From assembly GCF_026210795.1 (NCBI RefSeq), contig NC_089437.1, forward strand, positions 2,542,001 through 2,606,000: a stretch of 64,000 nucleotides of DNA. Direction: 5' to 3'. This DNA is from Rhizophagus irregularis (taxonomy: Eukaryota; Glomeromycota; Glomeromycetes; Glomerales; Glomeraceae). Under the pieces are notes generated by a model. That model saw only the letters and a program-made list of their open reading frames with translations, searched no databases and was not told where the DNA came from. Within the stretch, counting starts at the first letter, position 1, and every line of letters starts with the position of its first letter. Below, one piece after another: positions 34,825 to 46,333 of this stretch. A program made the translations under genes and the position numbers.

Positions 34825-36169
34825 TTATTGTCGTATTTGATCTCGTTGTTTTTCTTGTTCTCCTTGTTGTTCTTGCTGATTTTCGCTTTCTTCTTGTTTC
34901 TCCTCTTCTTGCTGATCTTGTTCATCTCCTTGTTCTTCTTGTTCTACTTCTTGTTGCTGTTGCTGTTGCTGTTGTTGACGGAATAATTCGATGAGGAAAG
35001 GCCCAAGGGTCACCTCATCAAATTCGAGATCAACATCATCATCCTTCTCTTCATTATCTTCATCCGCGTTATTTTTGTCGATTTCCATATCTTTTACACC
35101 TTCATTGTCTTCATCATTATCATCAGCTCCCACTATATTATTAAAATATGGAATAAGGAAGGAATGCATATCTTCAATATATTCTCTAATTTGTTTATTT
35201 TCTTCACAAATATCTCTATAATCAGCTTTTAAATCATTACAATCTTCCTTGACAACCTCTATTTCCTCCTCAAGTTGTGCATTCATTTGGAGCATCTCTT
35301 GTTCCGTTTCTTTTAGTTCCTTCAACATAGTTTCTTGTTCTTTTAAAAGTTAAGAAAATAAATATCACATCATTATATCATAACATTAAATCTTTTTAAA
35401 AAAAAAATATCACATCAATTACCATCATGGAACTGGTTGAAAGTGTCCGAAAAAATCTCGAACGGTACACCTAACTCTCTAAAGGGACGATCTAAAAGAA
35501 AAAAAAAAAGAACGCGTCAATTACGCGTCATCTATAAAATAAAATATGTAACAATAACATGATAAATTTATTTAATATTTACTTGGTGGCTGATCTGAAT
35601 AAGGAAAAAAAGACCCGCTTCCATCATGTATAAACTCATCATCATCTACTCGTTCTCCATTTGATCTTCGTGGAGATATTCTCCCGTAAGGACTATATAA
35701 ATGTGGGTGTTGACGATTTGCTCCGACTTTACCATTCGTATAACCGTTTTCATCCAATCCGTGACCATTACCATTACCATTAACCTGAATTGGAGAGGCA
35801 TATCGGTTTGTTGCTGCGCTATTTCCATTAACCGTGTGATGACCATATGTATGCTGTGGAGTATTTTGATTGGCTACAGAACTTTGGTCGACTTTTTTTA
35901 AGTAATTCAAAAAAAAGAGAGAAAAGAAACGAAAAAAATTCCATTAATTAAAAATGGGATATATGTATATATTAGAGATAAATCAAATCTTAATTCATGT
36001 ATGCTTATTTTTATATGTATAACATATTCAAATTAGATAATTTCTTACCGCTGGATTCTTCCTCTGAGCTATCACTAGTATCTTCGACTGCATCTTCTTC
36101 GTGAAAAACGAACTCCTCGTCAGAAGAGTCGGACCGTTCAGAAAAATGAGCATCTAACCAGTCAACCAT
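34825..36169 (-). CDS. Acidic, Q/E-rich coiled-coil protein of unknown function
   Basis: Four exons (36049-36169, 35583-35891, 35423-35491, 34825-35339) join to 337 aa with no stop. The N-terminus MVDWLDAHFSERSDSSDEEF is acidic and serine-rich. Next comes a low-complexity N/G/H region (about 41-143), then a short better-structured stretch NRPFRELGVPFEIFSDTFNQ. A predicted coiled coil (KELKETEQEMLQMNAQLEEE onward) of about 70 aa follows. The tail is strongly acidic with a run of nine Gln followed by Glu/Gln-rich repeats. The Gln run is encoded by mixed CAA/CAG. I do not recognise a domain; the pattern suggests a nuclear or scaffold protein, but that is a guess. Exon phases agree at every join. 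Convergent with the M13 gene. Confidence 0.75.
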
Positions 36170-39100
36170 TCTTCAAATATATATGTTATTTTATAATGAA
36201 CTTTAATTATGAAACTATACTACTAATTCAAGTATAAAGTTGACTAAACCCTAAAAAGTTTTTTTTTTCCTGCCAAAAAAATGAAAAAAAAGCTTAGAAC
36301 ATTATTATTATTTTTTTTTAGAGGTTTTGAAAATGAAAAGAAAATTTTATATTCACTTGTTTTTTTTTGAATCCAAAAACCGTAAATTTCAATATATAAA
36401 TAAGTGGTATAAGCCTAGAACCTAAATTTATATATACTTATATATATATATAATATATCTACTTAAAAAAAGATATTTATAAAAAACCGAAGGGAATTTT
36501 ATATAAGTGTAAAAGAAGTGTTTTTTTAAGATCCACTTTAGGTTTTTAGTGACAAAAAAAAAAGAAAAAAAGAAGAAAAAAAAAATTCGAAAAAAAATAT
36601 CAGAAACAAGTACGTAAGCTATATAAGAAACTTTGATAAAAATTTTTAAAATTTTTTTCGTTAACAAGTTCTTTTATAGATACTTAATATCGTAAGAAAG
36701 GGATCTGTCATGTTTCACGTGCTTGTTTTTTTTGATAAGCATAAATTAATTTTCATTGATAAAAAATTTTCTTGTTCCTTTTATCATATTCGCGTTTCAA
36801 AAAATCTTTCGACTCTCGTTTCAATAGTCACGTGATTATATATATCTTTAGTATTTTTTGTTAGTTGATCCTCGTATTGTTTCTCTTGGAAACATTGGAA
36901 TTACTTGAATTAGTAGAAATTTCTTGAATATCATTTAAATATAATTTGGTTAGATTTTTTTTAATCAAAAAAATTCGTTTCTTTCTTTTTATCAAAATAT
37001 TTTTTTTTTTATTTGTAAAACTTATTTTTTGTTGTTTTTTTTTAAAAAAAAGGAGTTTTTTTATTTGAAAAAAAACAATCCTTCTAAAATTCAAGAGATA
37101 TTAATCAATCATCTGATTTTTTCACCCCTTAAATTAATTTCTCTAAAAAAAAAATATTGATAAAAAAAAAGAAAAAAAAAATCTGCTGTTTCAATTTAAA
37201 CACCTTTTTTTCGCAAAAAAAAAAAAAAAAAAAAATTACATTAAAAAAAAACAATAAAACGGAGTTGATCCTTTTTTGATTTTTTTTTTTTAAAAAAAAA
37301 ATTGGTTAAAAATAAAAATTGGTTAAAAATAAAAAAAAATTTTTATTTCTTTTATCTTTTTTAAGTTTAAATTGAAAATAATTACATAACATAAATAATA
37401 TAAAATTTATATATTTTAGATGAACAATAGTTAAATAATTTGACGTGAATATAATTCTATTTATTTTATTTATTTTTATTATATTGAATGTTTCTTTTTT
37501 GTTTGATTTTCTTACCTAATAATCTTTTGATAAAAAAAATTTTATATTTTAGCTTTTATTCATTATTTGAATTATCAATAATATTCAAAAGTGAGTCCTA
37601 TTTTATTTTATTTTATTTTATTTTATTTTTTTAAAAAAAAATAAATAAAAAATAAAAATAAAAAATAAAATATTAAAAAAAATAATAAAAATAATTTTTA
37701 TATAATCAAAAAGATCATATTCATTGTTCATATTTTTTTAAACAAAGTAAAAAATTACTATCTTTGAATTTGTATCATTGTCAAAAAAAAAAAAAAATTT
37801 GAAAATCCGCCAATCAACATTATTACAAATAGTTGTACAAATATAAATTTATCTTTTTGATTACGTATACTTGTGATGAGAGAAATAAATATTTTTATAT
37901 TATATTATATTATATTATATTATCTTTTTTTGATCCATAATTTATTAATTTATACCTAGTAATAAGTTTTGGTATAATGATATCTATAATTAATAAATAA
38001 GCGAGTAACTTTATACACCTGTATATGATCTTCGATTTAGATCATGCTTGAAAAAATATAAACATATATTAGCTATCTTGATGATTATAATAATAAAATA
38101 ATTTTAAATAATAAATAAAAAATTCACAGATATTCTTTTAATTTTTAAATCCTAAATAATACCTCTCTCACTTTCATCCTCCTTTGGTTCTTCCACTCGA
38201 AAGGGTCTCTCGCCTGTTTTAAACCAAAAAAGAAGAAAATAATTACTACATTTCTCTTATTTTATAAAGGCAAATCAACATACCTTAATTCACATTCATT
38301 ATACGATACTTATCACATTTATCACATCTATGTATTACTGATTCGGCTGATGATTAATCTCCTTATCCATATTATATAAATATAAAGAAGCAAACCTTGA
38401 CCGAACAAAATCCTGTATCTGTATTTGTCCAAGTTAAATTAATGATGTTCGAGATCTCGACTATTTAACCTTGAGGCTTAAAAAAAATATGAAAGATCCT
38501 TTTATATCAATAATAAAATCACAGATATTTATTGTTAGTTGTAGGAGATTGACGGGGTTTTTTGAAAAACCTCAGGAGGTTTACAACTAATATCTCTTCA
38601 CTGTACGATAACAAACCGTTCTGTTTTATAGAACAGGATCTCACTTTTCCAAATAGATATGCACTTACCTATTAACACTTTTTTTCATTTTGAATTGATA
38701 ATGTATCGCCTTTATCATAAAATGCTGAGTTGGAATGAAAGTTAGGTTAGAAAAACTTTTTTTGAACCTTCTAGTACATGCGAAAGTTCTTGAAATGAAC
38801 TTTTTTGTGCTAAGAAACAATAAATTTTTTGACGAACGAGTAAAAAGATAATAGCTTTAAGCTTTAAACTTCATAATATATAGACGATAAAGTACAGCAT
38901 TCGAAGTGAGTTGAAATTTTTCTTTATAATTTGTAGGTAAACAAAGTTATTTTAGAGAAGCGTACCATTTAAAACTTTTTTTTATGAAAAACAATACTTA
39001 TTTACTTAGTAAAAAAATTTCAACATTTTTATTGTTCTCTATTCAAAAAATTTTACGCGTAAAGGAACGAAAATGCAAAAAACTGTAGAAACTACTTAAA

Positions 39101-40365
39101 ACATTTAAGAAACGTGATCTAACCTAATTTAATTGGCTGTAAATATTAATCACGTGAGAAACATTGTTAAATAAAGAAAATAAATAAAATTCTTAAACAT
39201 TTTTAACTTAAATATATGCAATTTAGAAGTTTAATAAAACTCTCACACCATGAGATCTAATCATATATAGTAAGAATGATGCAATTCACTTTACAAGAGG
39301 AAAGATTTTTTTTTTCCTGTAAATTATTATATGTATTGCGAATTTGTTGTTATTAGTCATTTTTACTCGCAATTCATCTTCGTAATTCATATTGTCTACA
39401 TAACTATTGTTAATATAACATCTACTCATTACCAGATGACCGCAGAAGATTTTGTTATATTCATATTTATGTCAAATAATATATATATCATATTTGTATA
39501 TAATAATTTAAATTTTTAATAAATTAAGTTTAGCTTTATAACTTTTAGGATAGTTTCTATCTCATTTTTCGTCAAACAGGTTTTATTACTTAGTAAAAAG
39601 ATGGGAAAAAAAAGTGGCTTGTTAGTTTCATATATTTTCATCTTTTTTTTTTTATCGTTTGCTCCCGATTGTAAAACATTTAAAGTAATAAAAAAAAATA
39701 GATAATTCTCCCTTGATCTATTTAAATCATGATTCAAATGTTTATTGAAAAATTTCTGGAGTTTTTTTTTATTATAGATGAACTTGCCTATTAAAATTTC
39801 AAAGTGCAGCAATGATATACATTTGTAACACGGTTAGAAGCTAAATTTATAAAACAATAGCATAATGTACATTTGGATTTTTTGATTTACCAGATCGTAG
39901 ATCAAAAAAAGGGCTAACTTCTTTTTTTTTAAAAAAAAAAAATTGACTTTTTTATTTGATAATTATATGGTCTGTGTCATTATTATTCTATTTACGGAAT
40001 CTCTTCAAAGTTTCAAAATTATTGGATGAAATATATTATTTTTTTTTTATGTTTTTAATTTAATTATATTATTAATTAAATTTTGATGTTGTAAGCGTTT
40101 TATTTATTTTTCTCATATGCTTACGCTTACGTTCTTCATTAATTAGATTGATCTAATGAGCCTAGGTTTGTAATTTCGAGTACAATATTGCATGATGAAA
40201 TTATAGTCACACAACCATTTTTTTCAACTATTGTAATTATTACAATATATAACATATAATAATATATCGATAGAGATAAAATGCTTGATCATATAATGTA
40301 TATAAAAAGGTTCATTATCCTTTATTTTATTTTTTTCTTTTTTTATTTCGCAAAAATAATAAAGT
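36170..40365. other. Long intergenic region with homopolymers
   Basis: About 4.2 kb without a supported gene. 36240-37330 is dominated by A and T homopolymers. 37590-37690 is a (TTTTA)/(AAAAT) tract and 37890-37922 a TATAT repeat. CACGTG palindromes occur near 36716, 36831 and 39152. A possible spliced minus-strand exon lies at 38161-38215 (see findings). 38380-38960 is less AT-skewed, with small hairpins (for example TTAGTTGTA...TACAACTAA near 38535-38602), but has no open frame. Confidence 0.5.
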
Positions 40366-40460
40366 CTCTCTTTTAATAAAGTCTCTCCCTTAATAAAGTC
40401 TCTCTCTTAATAAAATCTCTCCCTTAATAAAATCTCTCTCTTAATAAAGTCTCTCTCTTT
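40366..40460 (+). repeat. 18-bp minisatellite in the presumed 5' leader
   Basis: Five to six copies of (A/C)TTAATAAA(A/G)TCTCTC(C/T)C directly upstream of the DUF7082-type gene start at 40469. Because of its position it would lie in the core promoter or 5' UTR. Confidence 0.8.
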
Positions 40461-40468
40461 CTTTAACA

Positions 40469-41601
40469 ATGAATATAATTGGTATATATATATTTTTTTA
40501 TGTAATATAAATTCACGTTCATCTCAAATTGATAAAAATTAATTTATATATATTTTTTAAAAATTTTATATAGATTATTTATTAACTTCATCCGAGATTC
40601 CTTACAATAATTATTGCTATTATCCTATAATTTCTGATTTGTCAACAATTTCAGATGTATCAATTTCATCAATTTCAAATGCATTAAGCAATAATAACAA
40701 TTCATCTGAGATTCCTTACGATAATTATTGTTATTATCCAATAACTTCTGATTTGTCAACAATTTCAGATGTATCAATTTCATTAATTTCAAATGCATTA
40801 AGCAATAATAACAATTCATTTGAGATTCCTTATGATAATTATTGCTATGATCTGATAACTTCAGATTTGTCAACAAATTCAGATGCATCAATTTCAGATG
40901 CAATTTCAGACGCAACATTGGATTGCAAACCTGGTACGTATAAAAAGTTTTATAATTAATCTTATAGTACATTATTAAATTATTATTTTTTTTTTATTAA
41001 TGTATCCACAGAACAATCCATAATTCCATCAAGCCATCCTACAGATCATAAACACAAGATTCAAATCTTTACCTTGGAAAGTTTGACTGATTTGCTTAAT
41101 GGTGTCCAAATTTCTTTTGATGGAAATCATAACGATATGACACAGTCATGGTCTCAAGAAGAGTTGAATGTTCGACGAAGAGTGGTTCAATTTTTTAAAA
41201 CTAGAGTAAAAAAACGAATTATGGCTTTTTTTAAAGCCGTTGATCCAATTGAACGGCCTAAAAATGGTATTTTTATTTCCTGCCTTTATTGGTATGATAA
41301 GAAAATACAATGTGACAAATGGTATTTTACTTCAACGGATTACCTAAATTTACTTGAAAGTCTAACAGGAATTAGACTTACTTCAGATGAAAAGAATCGA
41401 ATTCGTCGTAATCTTGAAGAATATAAACCAATAACAGTTGGTAAAAATAAGAATGATAGTGATGAAATATATAAAGATTTAATGTCTTATTCATTTGCAA
41501 AACCAAGAAATACTGAAAAAGATATTAAACTCTATGAATGGAGGTATCTGTTGCCTGCTATTGAAAAAATCATTAAAAAATATTCAGGTAAAAAAAAATA
41601 A
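40469..41601 (+). CDS. DUF7082-type (Medusa-like) regulator with 38-aa repeats
   Basis: Three exons (40469-40481, 40574-40933, 41012-41601) join to 320 aa. Exon 2 holds three tandem 114-bp repeats (from about 40594). They encode a 38-aa Ser/Asn/Tyr-rich unit with EIPY(N/D)NYCY and DLSTISDVSIS. The C-terminal half (about 168-318) has SWSQEELNVRRR, SCLYWYDKKIQC, a run ending LTSDEKNRIRRNLE, KPRNTEKDIKLYEW and AIEKIIKKYSG. That pattern is what I recall of Pfam DUF7082, found in fungal regulators such as Medusa (MedA/Acr1) that act in sporulation. Function here is inferred only from that resemblance. The 13-nt first exon is supported by phase and a good donor/acceptor pair, but a different start is possible. 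Truncated relatives lie downstream at 43925-44050 and at 44765-44791 plus 49508-49600. Confidence 0.8.
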
Positions 41602-42549
41602 TTAAGAAATAAATAATAAATATTTTTTAAAATTATAAAATTAATTTTTTTTTTATTTTTACAAATTATTATTAAATATATATATATATTAATAAAAGAA
41701 AATTATTTAACTATATGTACTTAGTATATGCATATGTACATCTTATGGAATATATATTTATTAATTATTTTTAATATAATATTGTAATTAAAATGGATTT
41801 TTTTTTTTGATAAGTTTTTATGCAATAATAATAATAATAATAATAAATGAAATTTTTATAACTTATTAAACTCACTCATCTGCTTTTTCAGCAGAAACTA
41901 TGTAAGAATGTAAGATTTCTATATATAATATATTGGTTTTATTCTATTATTATGATGAATATAAAAAAGTTTTTTTTTTTTATTAAAATCAAAAAATAAA
42001 TTATTTGTATGTTAAGTGATTTTAACAAGTTGTAAATTCAATTTAATGTTTTAATTATTATTATTCTGAATTTCATGAATTTAATAGCATTTCGCAATTG
42101 GACAAAATTTATTGATATATTATCTGTTATGTTTTTAATAATATATTGTCTATCTGCCATGTCACGTGTAATGGCCAATGAGATTTTAGAATTAGATGTA
42201 ACACAATTATCAATGACTTTAGTTTTTACTTTTCATAATAAAGAATGCTTATTGTGAATTTTATTGAACATCATAGAAAATCACGAATTTAACTTAAATC
42301 TTTTATTTTTATGTTATTTTTATGATTTATGAATTTATTTTATAATAAACTTATAATAAACTTTAATATAATTATTATTTTATAATAAACTTTAGTTATA
42401 TTTTAATAATTTTTAATGGTACATTCTTTTTAATAATTATATTTGGTAAATTAATATAAAATAATTAAAGTTAACTATAAAATTACTATAAAATGATTAT
42501 ATTAAAAGTTATTATAAAATAATTATTATAAAATAAATAAAATTACTAC
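41602..42549. other. AT-rich spacer
   Basis: AT-rich spacer with (AAT)n near 41824-41847 and repeated TTATAATAAACTTTA motifs (42330-42410) that recur at 44670-44760. This suggests a duplicated 3' flank of the DUF7082-type gene. A 60-aa open frame at 42075-42257 is not supported by anything else. Confidence 0.5.
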
Positions 42550-42553
42550 GTAA

Positions 42554-43843
42554 CACCAGTGGTGTTCAGCACCAGTGTCACGTGTTTCTATTTGTTATTG
42601 CGTCACTCATCAGATTTATTAGTTTATTTTTTGTTTTTTTTACGCGATTTTATTTTTTTTGTAGTTGCTTCCTTTGCTTTCAGTAAGTTATACATATTTT
42701 TTAACGTTGTGTATGTCTTTTTTCCTTTATTAATATTAACTATTCTCTCTTCTTTTCGTTCCACTTTGTCACTTCTGCTTTCATTTCGTTCTTTCACCTC
42801 CATTTCATTCCACTTCATCACTTCTACCTCCATTTCGTTCCACTTCACCACTTCGTCACTATTTGTAAGTAGTTCTTTCCACATTTTAACGGCTTTAAAA
42901 CTTTGGCACCAGTATCCTTATAAATAGTAAGTTCATTTTTGGTCTTTTGGGATTGGGACTTAATTTTCTTTAACTAACTATATATCTTTCTTTTTTTGGT
43001 CAGACTTTCACTTCTTTTTTGGGCTTTATAGTTTTTTTTCTTTCCTATTATGCCTATTGTTTCTTTCTTTACCATTTCATCTCCTATCATTCTTTTACCA
43101 TCTCCATTTCGTTCCACATTATTTTTTCATCTCTATTTCATCCTATATCATTTTTTCATTACAATTTTGTTCTGTATCATCATTTCATTCCATTTCGTCT
43201 TTATCATTTTTTTCTATCCCCATTTCGTTCTATATCACGTTTTCATCATCATTTCAATCCATACCGTTCCTTTAATCACCTTTTTGTCTCTTATTTTTCT
43301 ATCATCATTTCATTTTATATTGCTTTTCATCATCATTTCATCCCATATATACTGTTCTTTCATTGCTATTTCGTCTGAATCATCTCCTATTATTCTTTTC
43401 CATTACCATTTCGGTTTATATCACTTCATCATTATAATTTCGTCCTCATACCATTCCTTTCATCACCATTTCGTTCTATATCACTTTATAATTTTCTTTC
43501 ATCACCATCATGTCCTATATCATTTTTTCTCTATCATCCCTTCATTCTATATTGCTTTTTCTTCATCATTTCATCCTATACTTTTCTTTTCATTGTTATT
43601 TCGTCTCCTATTGTTCTTTTTCCATTATCATTTCATCCTATTCTTATTACTATTTTTGTTCTTTCTTATTCCTTATACTCTTTTTGCCATTATTATTTAT
43701 TTATTGGAGGTGTTCTTAAAAATTAAAGGTGTACGCAATTTTTTATTTTTTAGTCGGTCGTATAAAAAAATTACACAAATAAAATAATTAAGTTTCATTA
43801 ATTAATTATAATCACATGATACTGGTGCTGACCACCAGTGGTG
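42554..43843. mobile_element. TIR element filled with a pyrimidine-rich minisatellite
   Basis: Inverted ends CACCAGTGGTGTTCAGCACC and (inward from right) CACCACTGGTGGTCAGCACC, matching at about 27 of 31 positions. Flanked by GTAA on both sides (42550-42553, 43844-43847). Each tip is itself a small palindrome (CACCAGTGGTG). The interior (about 42740-43700) is a degenerate tandem array of 20-30 bp units like ATCACCATTTCGTTCTATAT on the plus strand. That strand has few stops, which creates long but meaningless open frames rich in Phe, Ser, His and Ile. No transposase. Confidence 0.72.
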
Positions 43844-43924
43844 GTAAATAGCAAACTTCTAAAATAAAATAATTTATACATGTTAAAATTTTATTAATTA
43901 ATTATAATTATTTTTTTATTTTTT

Positions 43925-44050
43925 TTTGCCATATTTATTAATTATTTTTTCTATAGTATGTAATAAGTGCCTCCATTCATAAATCTTGTCATCATAATCC
44001 AAATCTTGTTTTGCCATTTCTTTAAGTTTATCCTTAACTATATATGGTGT
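43925..44050 (-). pseudogene. Truncated DUF7082-type C-terminus (relic 1)
   Basis: On the minus strand the translation reads KEMAKQDLDYDDKIYEWRHL then LHTIEKIINKYGKKK. It lines up with the end of the intact gene (KDIKLYEWRYL...AIEKIIKKYSGKKK). The upstream domain is missing. Its upstream flank is split by a 557-bp MITE at 44099-44655. Confidence 0.75.
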
Positions 44051-44098
44051 TAACATTTATTTGAGTTAAATTAAAATGGCTTGATAGAAATGGAAACT

Positions 44099-44655
44099 AT
44101 ACATGAAGTCAAAATTAAAGCCTAAAAGTAGAAATATTTCGACTTGGAAAGGTCAAAAGTTGAAATTAAAGTCAAAATGGTCAAAATTACATTATAGTCA
44201 TGTGATTTTTATAATTACCGTACGGTTCCGAAATTACGCAACCATTTTTTGCATTTAATTCTGGCCAAAGTCCTCATAATTCCGGCCAAAATCGGCTTAA
44301 TGCGGGCCAGGGTTGCTTATTTTTGGGGGATGCTTATTTTTAGAACTGTATGGTATAATTTAATATAAAATTTTTAAACATGAATAACTCCGTCAATATT
44401 GATGCTACAGATATGAAATACATATCATTGAAATCCTCTCAATGAGCTGAATCCAACCGTGTAAAGATCATAAAAATCGAATCACTGGATGTGGAGTTCG
44501 TTAACTTTGAATTTTAATATTATTGTTTACTATAAAATCATATGACTATGATGTAATTTTGACCATTTTGACTTTTGTAAGGGCTCAAGTCGAAATCATT
44601 TTGACCATTTCGACCATTTCAAAGGTCAAAATTAACCAATTTCAGTTTCATGTAT
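44099..44655. mobile_element. MITE with about 10-bp duplication
   Basis: Ends ATACATGAA and TTTCATGTAT (inverted), with flanking AATGGAAACT at 44089-44098 and 44656-44665. Subterminal regions repeat GGTCAAAATT / AATTTTGACC in inverted orientation. The centre has a GC-richer patch (TCCGGCCAAAATCGGC near 44282). A 9-11 bp duplication suggests a Mutator-like element. Confidence 0.7.
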
Positions 44656-45099
44656 AATGGAAACTGTTATCAAATCTGAAGCACTTTAATATAATTAATT
44701 ATTTTATAATAAACTTCAGCATAAATTATTTTATTTTATAATAAATTTAATATAATTATTTTTTTTGCTATATTTATTAATAATTTTTTCAATGGTATGT
44801 AAAGATGGTCAACGGTCCTACTCAGTCCTACGTGGTCCGGTCTCAACCGGTCCCGGTCTTCGTGAGGACCGGACTACGGTCCTGATTATTTGCTCGCAAG
44901 AGGACCGTTTCGGGGCCGAGCCTAAGACCGACCAAAAGACCATCGGTCCATCTTATAATTTTTTTTTTTTTTTACTCTAGTAAATGTTTCTTGTATTAAA
45001 CAAAAAAAATATATATATTTATATTATATACTAAGAAGGTACTAGTACCTACAGACTATTTTTTTTTTTTATATTTTTAATTTCTTTATTTTAGATTTC

Positions 45100-46080
45100 T
45101 TTATAGTTCCGTTTGTTTTTTTTTAGGAACTATTCGGACTTTAGATATGTAGCTTTCGTGAGTGGATTTTTTTTTGTTTTTTTAGTAATTTCTTTAACCA
45201 TCACTAACTAATCCTTTTCTTTCTTTTTTTAAGAACAATTCGGGACTCTAAAAATGACTATAAAAGATAATGGCGAAATAAATAAAACTATATAATATAA
45301 TATGACAAAGAAGGGTTAAATAAATCCCAACGAACTGGAAAGGAAACTAAGTAACTAACTCACTAAGCACTATTAATTACTTGCCAAAAAGAATATCATT
45401 CTCTTATTACCTCGATTTATTACATCCACTCGTCTGTGATTAGGGAAGTAAAATTTAATTGTCTCACCTTTAATTAGTTTTAATTTTTTTTGATTTTTTA
45501 ACAATTACTAACCCTTTTTCTTATTTTTAGGTTCGTATTTTTAGGAAGCAGAAATGGGACTAGAATTGCCTTGGAAAGTGGAATATTTGCGTCGGTAAGT
45601 AGAATTTTTTTTCTTTTAGTTTCTTTTAACCGTTACTAACCCTTCTTTCTTTTCTAGGAACTGTAGAAAGATTTTTTGATTTGGTTGGTAATATTTTATT
45701 TATTTATTTTCTATTATTAATCATTAATAACTCTAAAAAACACTTTTTTTTTGTTTTTTTAACGTTAACCTTTATTAACCTTCCTTTTCTTTTTAGGAAC
45801 GTACTCTAAAAACAATTTGATTTTGTGAGTAAATGTTTCCTTATTTCTTTTCTGTTTCTTTAGCTAGCCATCACTAACCTTTTCTTCTTTTAGAAATTAT
45901 TAGGACTATAAACGCCTTGATTTGATAGATGTTCCTTTCTTTTTTTAAGAAACCATACAGAATCTTAGTTTCAGTAAGTAATTTTTGTGAGATTTTTTTT
46001 TTCAAACATTCAATATAATAATGTTTTGTAGCAACAGCAGATTACTAATAATTTTTTTTCTTTTCTTAGATTACATTTAA
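45100..46080 (+). repeat. Left subterminal splice-like array of the hAT element
   Basis: Loose units of about 110-140 bp. Each has a T tract + TTTTTAGGAAC or TTCTAGGAAC acceptor-like end, a 25-60 nt block, a donor-like GGTAAGTAG or GTGAGT, then a branch-like CCGTTACTAACCCTT. More diverged than array C, but the same order of parts. Confidence 0.6.
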
Positions 46081-46333
46081 TAATTATGAATTATATAATA
46101 AACATTTATCAATCATCTGAGTTAAAAAATTTGCAAAAATTAATTTTGGGAATATTAAAATAGCTGTAATTTATTTAGCTCCAAAATAAATAAGTAATCG
46201 ATCAATTCTTTTTTTGAACGGAAAAAATTGTCCAATTAATGATTGACAAATTTCATTTACTTAATTAAGTTTTATCGATATAATGATTAACGAGATCTAA
46301 AATTTACATCTCGCCACATCGTTTTATTTCAAG

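Noticed and set aside
34991-35221. Ser-rich open frame on the plus strand
   Set aside because: Antisense shadow of the acidic Q/E-rich exon on the minus strand.
38530-38605. Hairpin (TTAGTTGTA...TACAACTAA with an inner GGTTTTT/AAAAACC stem) as a structural RNA
   Set aside because: Two short stems only; no conserved RNA motif. Could be chance in this composition.
42075-42257. 60-aa open frame with a hydrophobic stretch
   Set aside because: Short, AT-biased, no splice partners or recognisable features.
42559-43787. Several long overlapping open frames on the plus strand, rich in Phe, Ser, His and Ile
   Set aside because: They come from a pyrimidine-rich minisatellite with few stops in any plus frame. 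No domain, no start context and no splice support.
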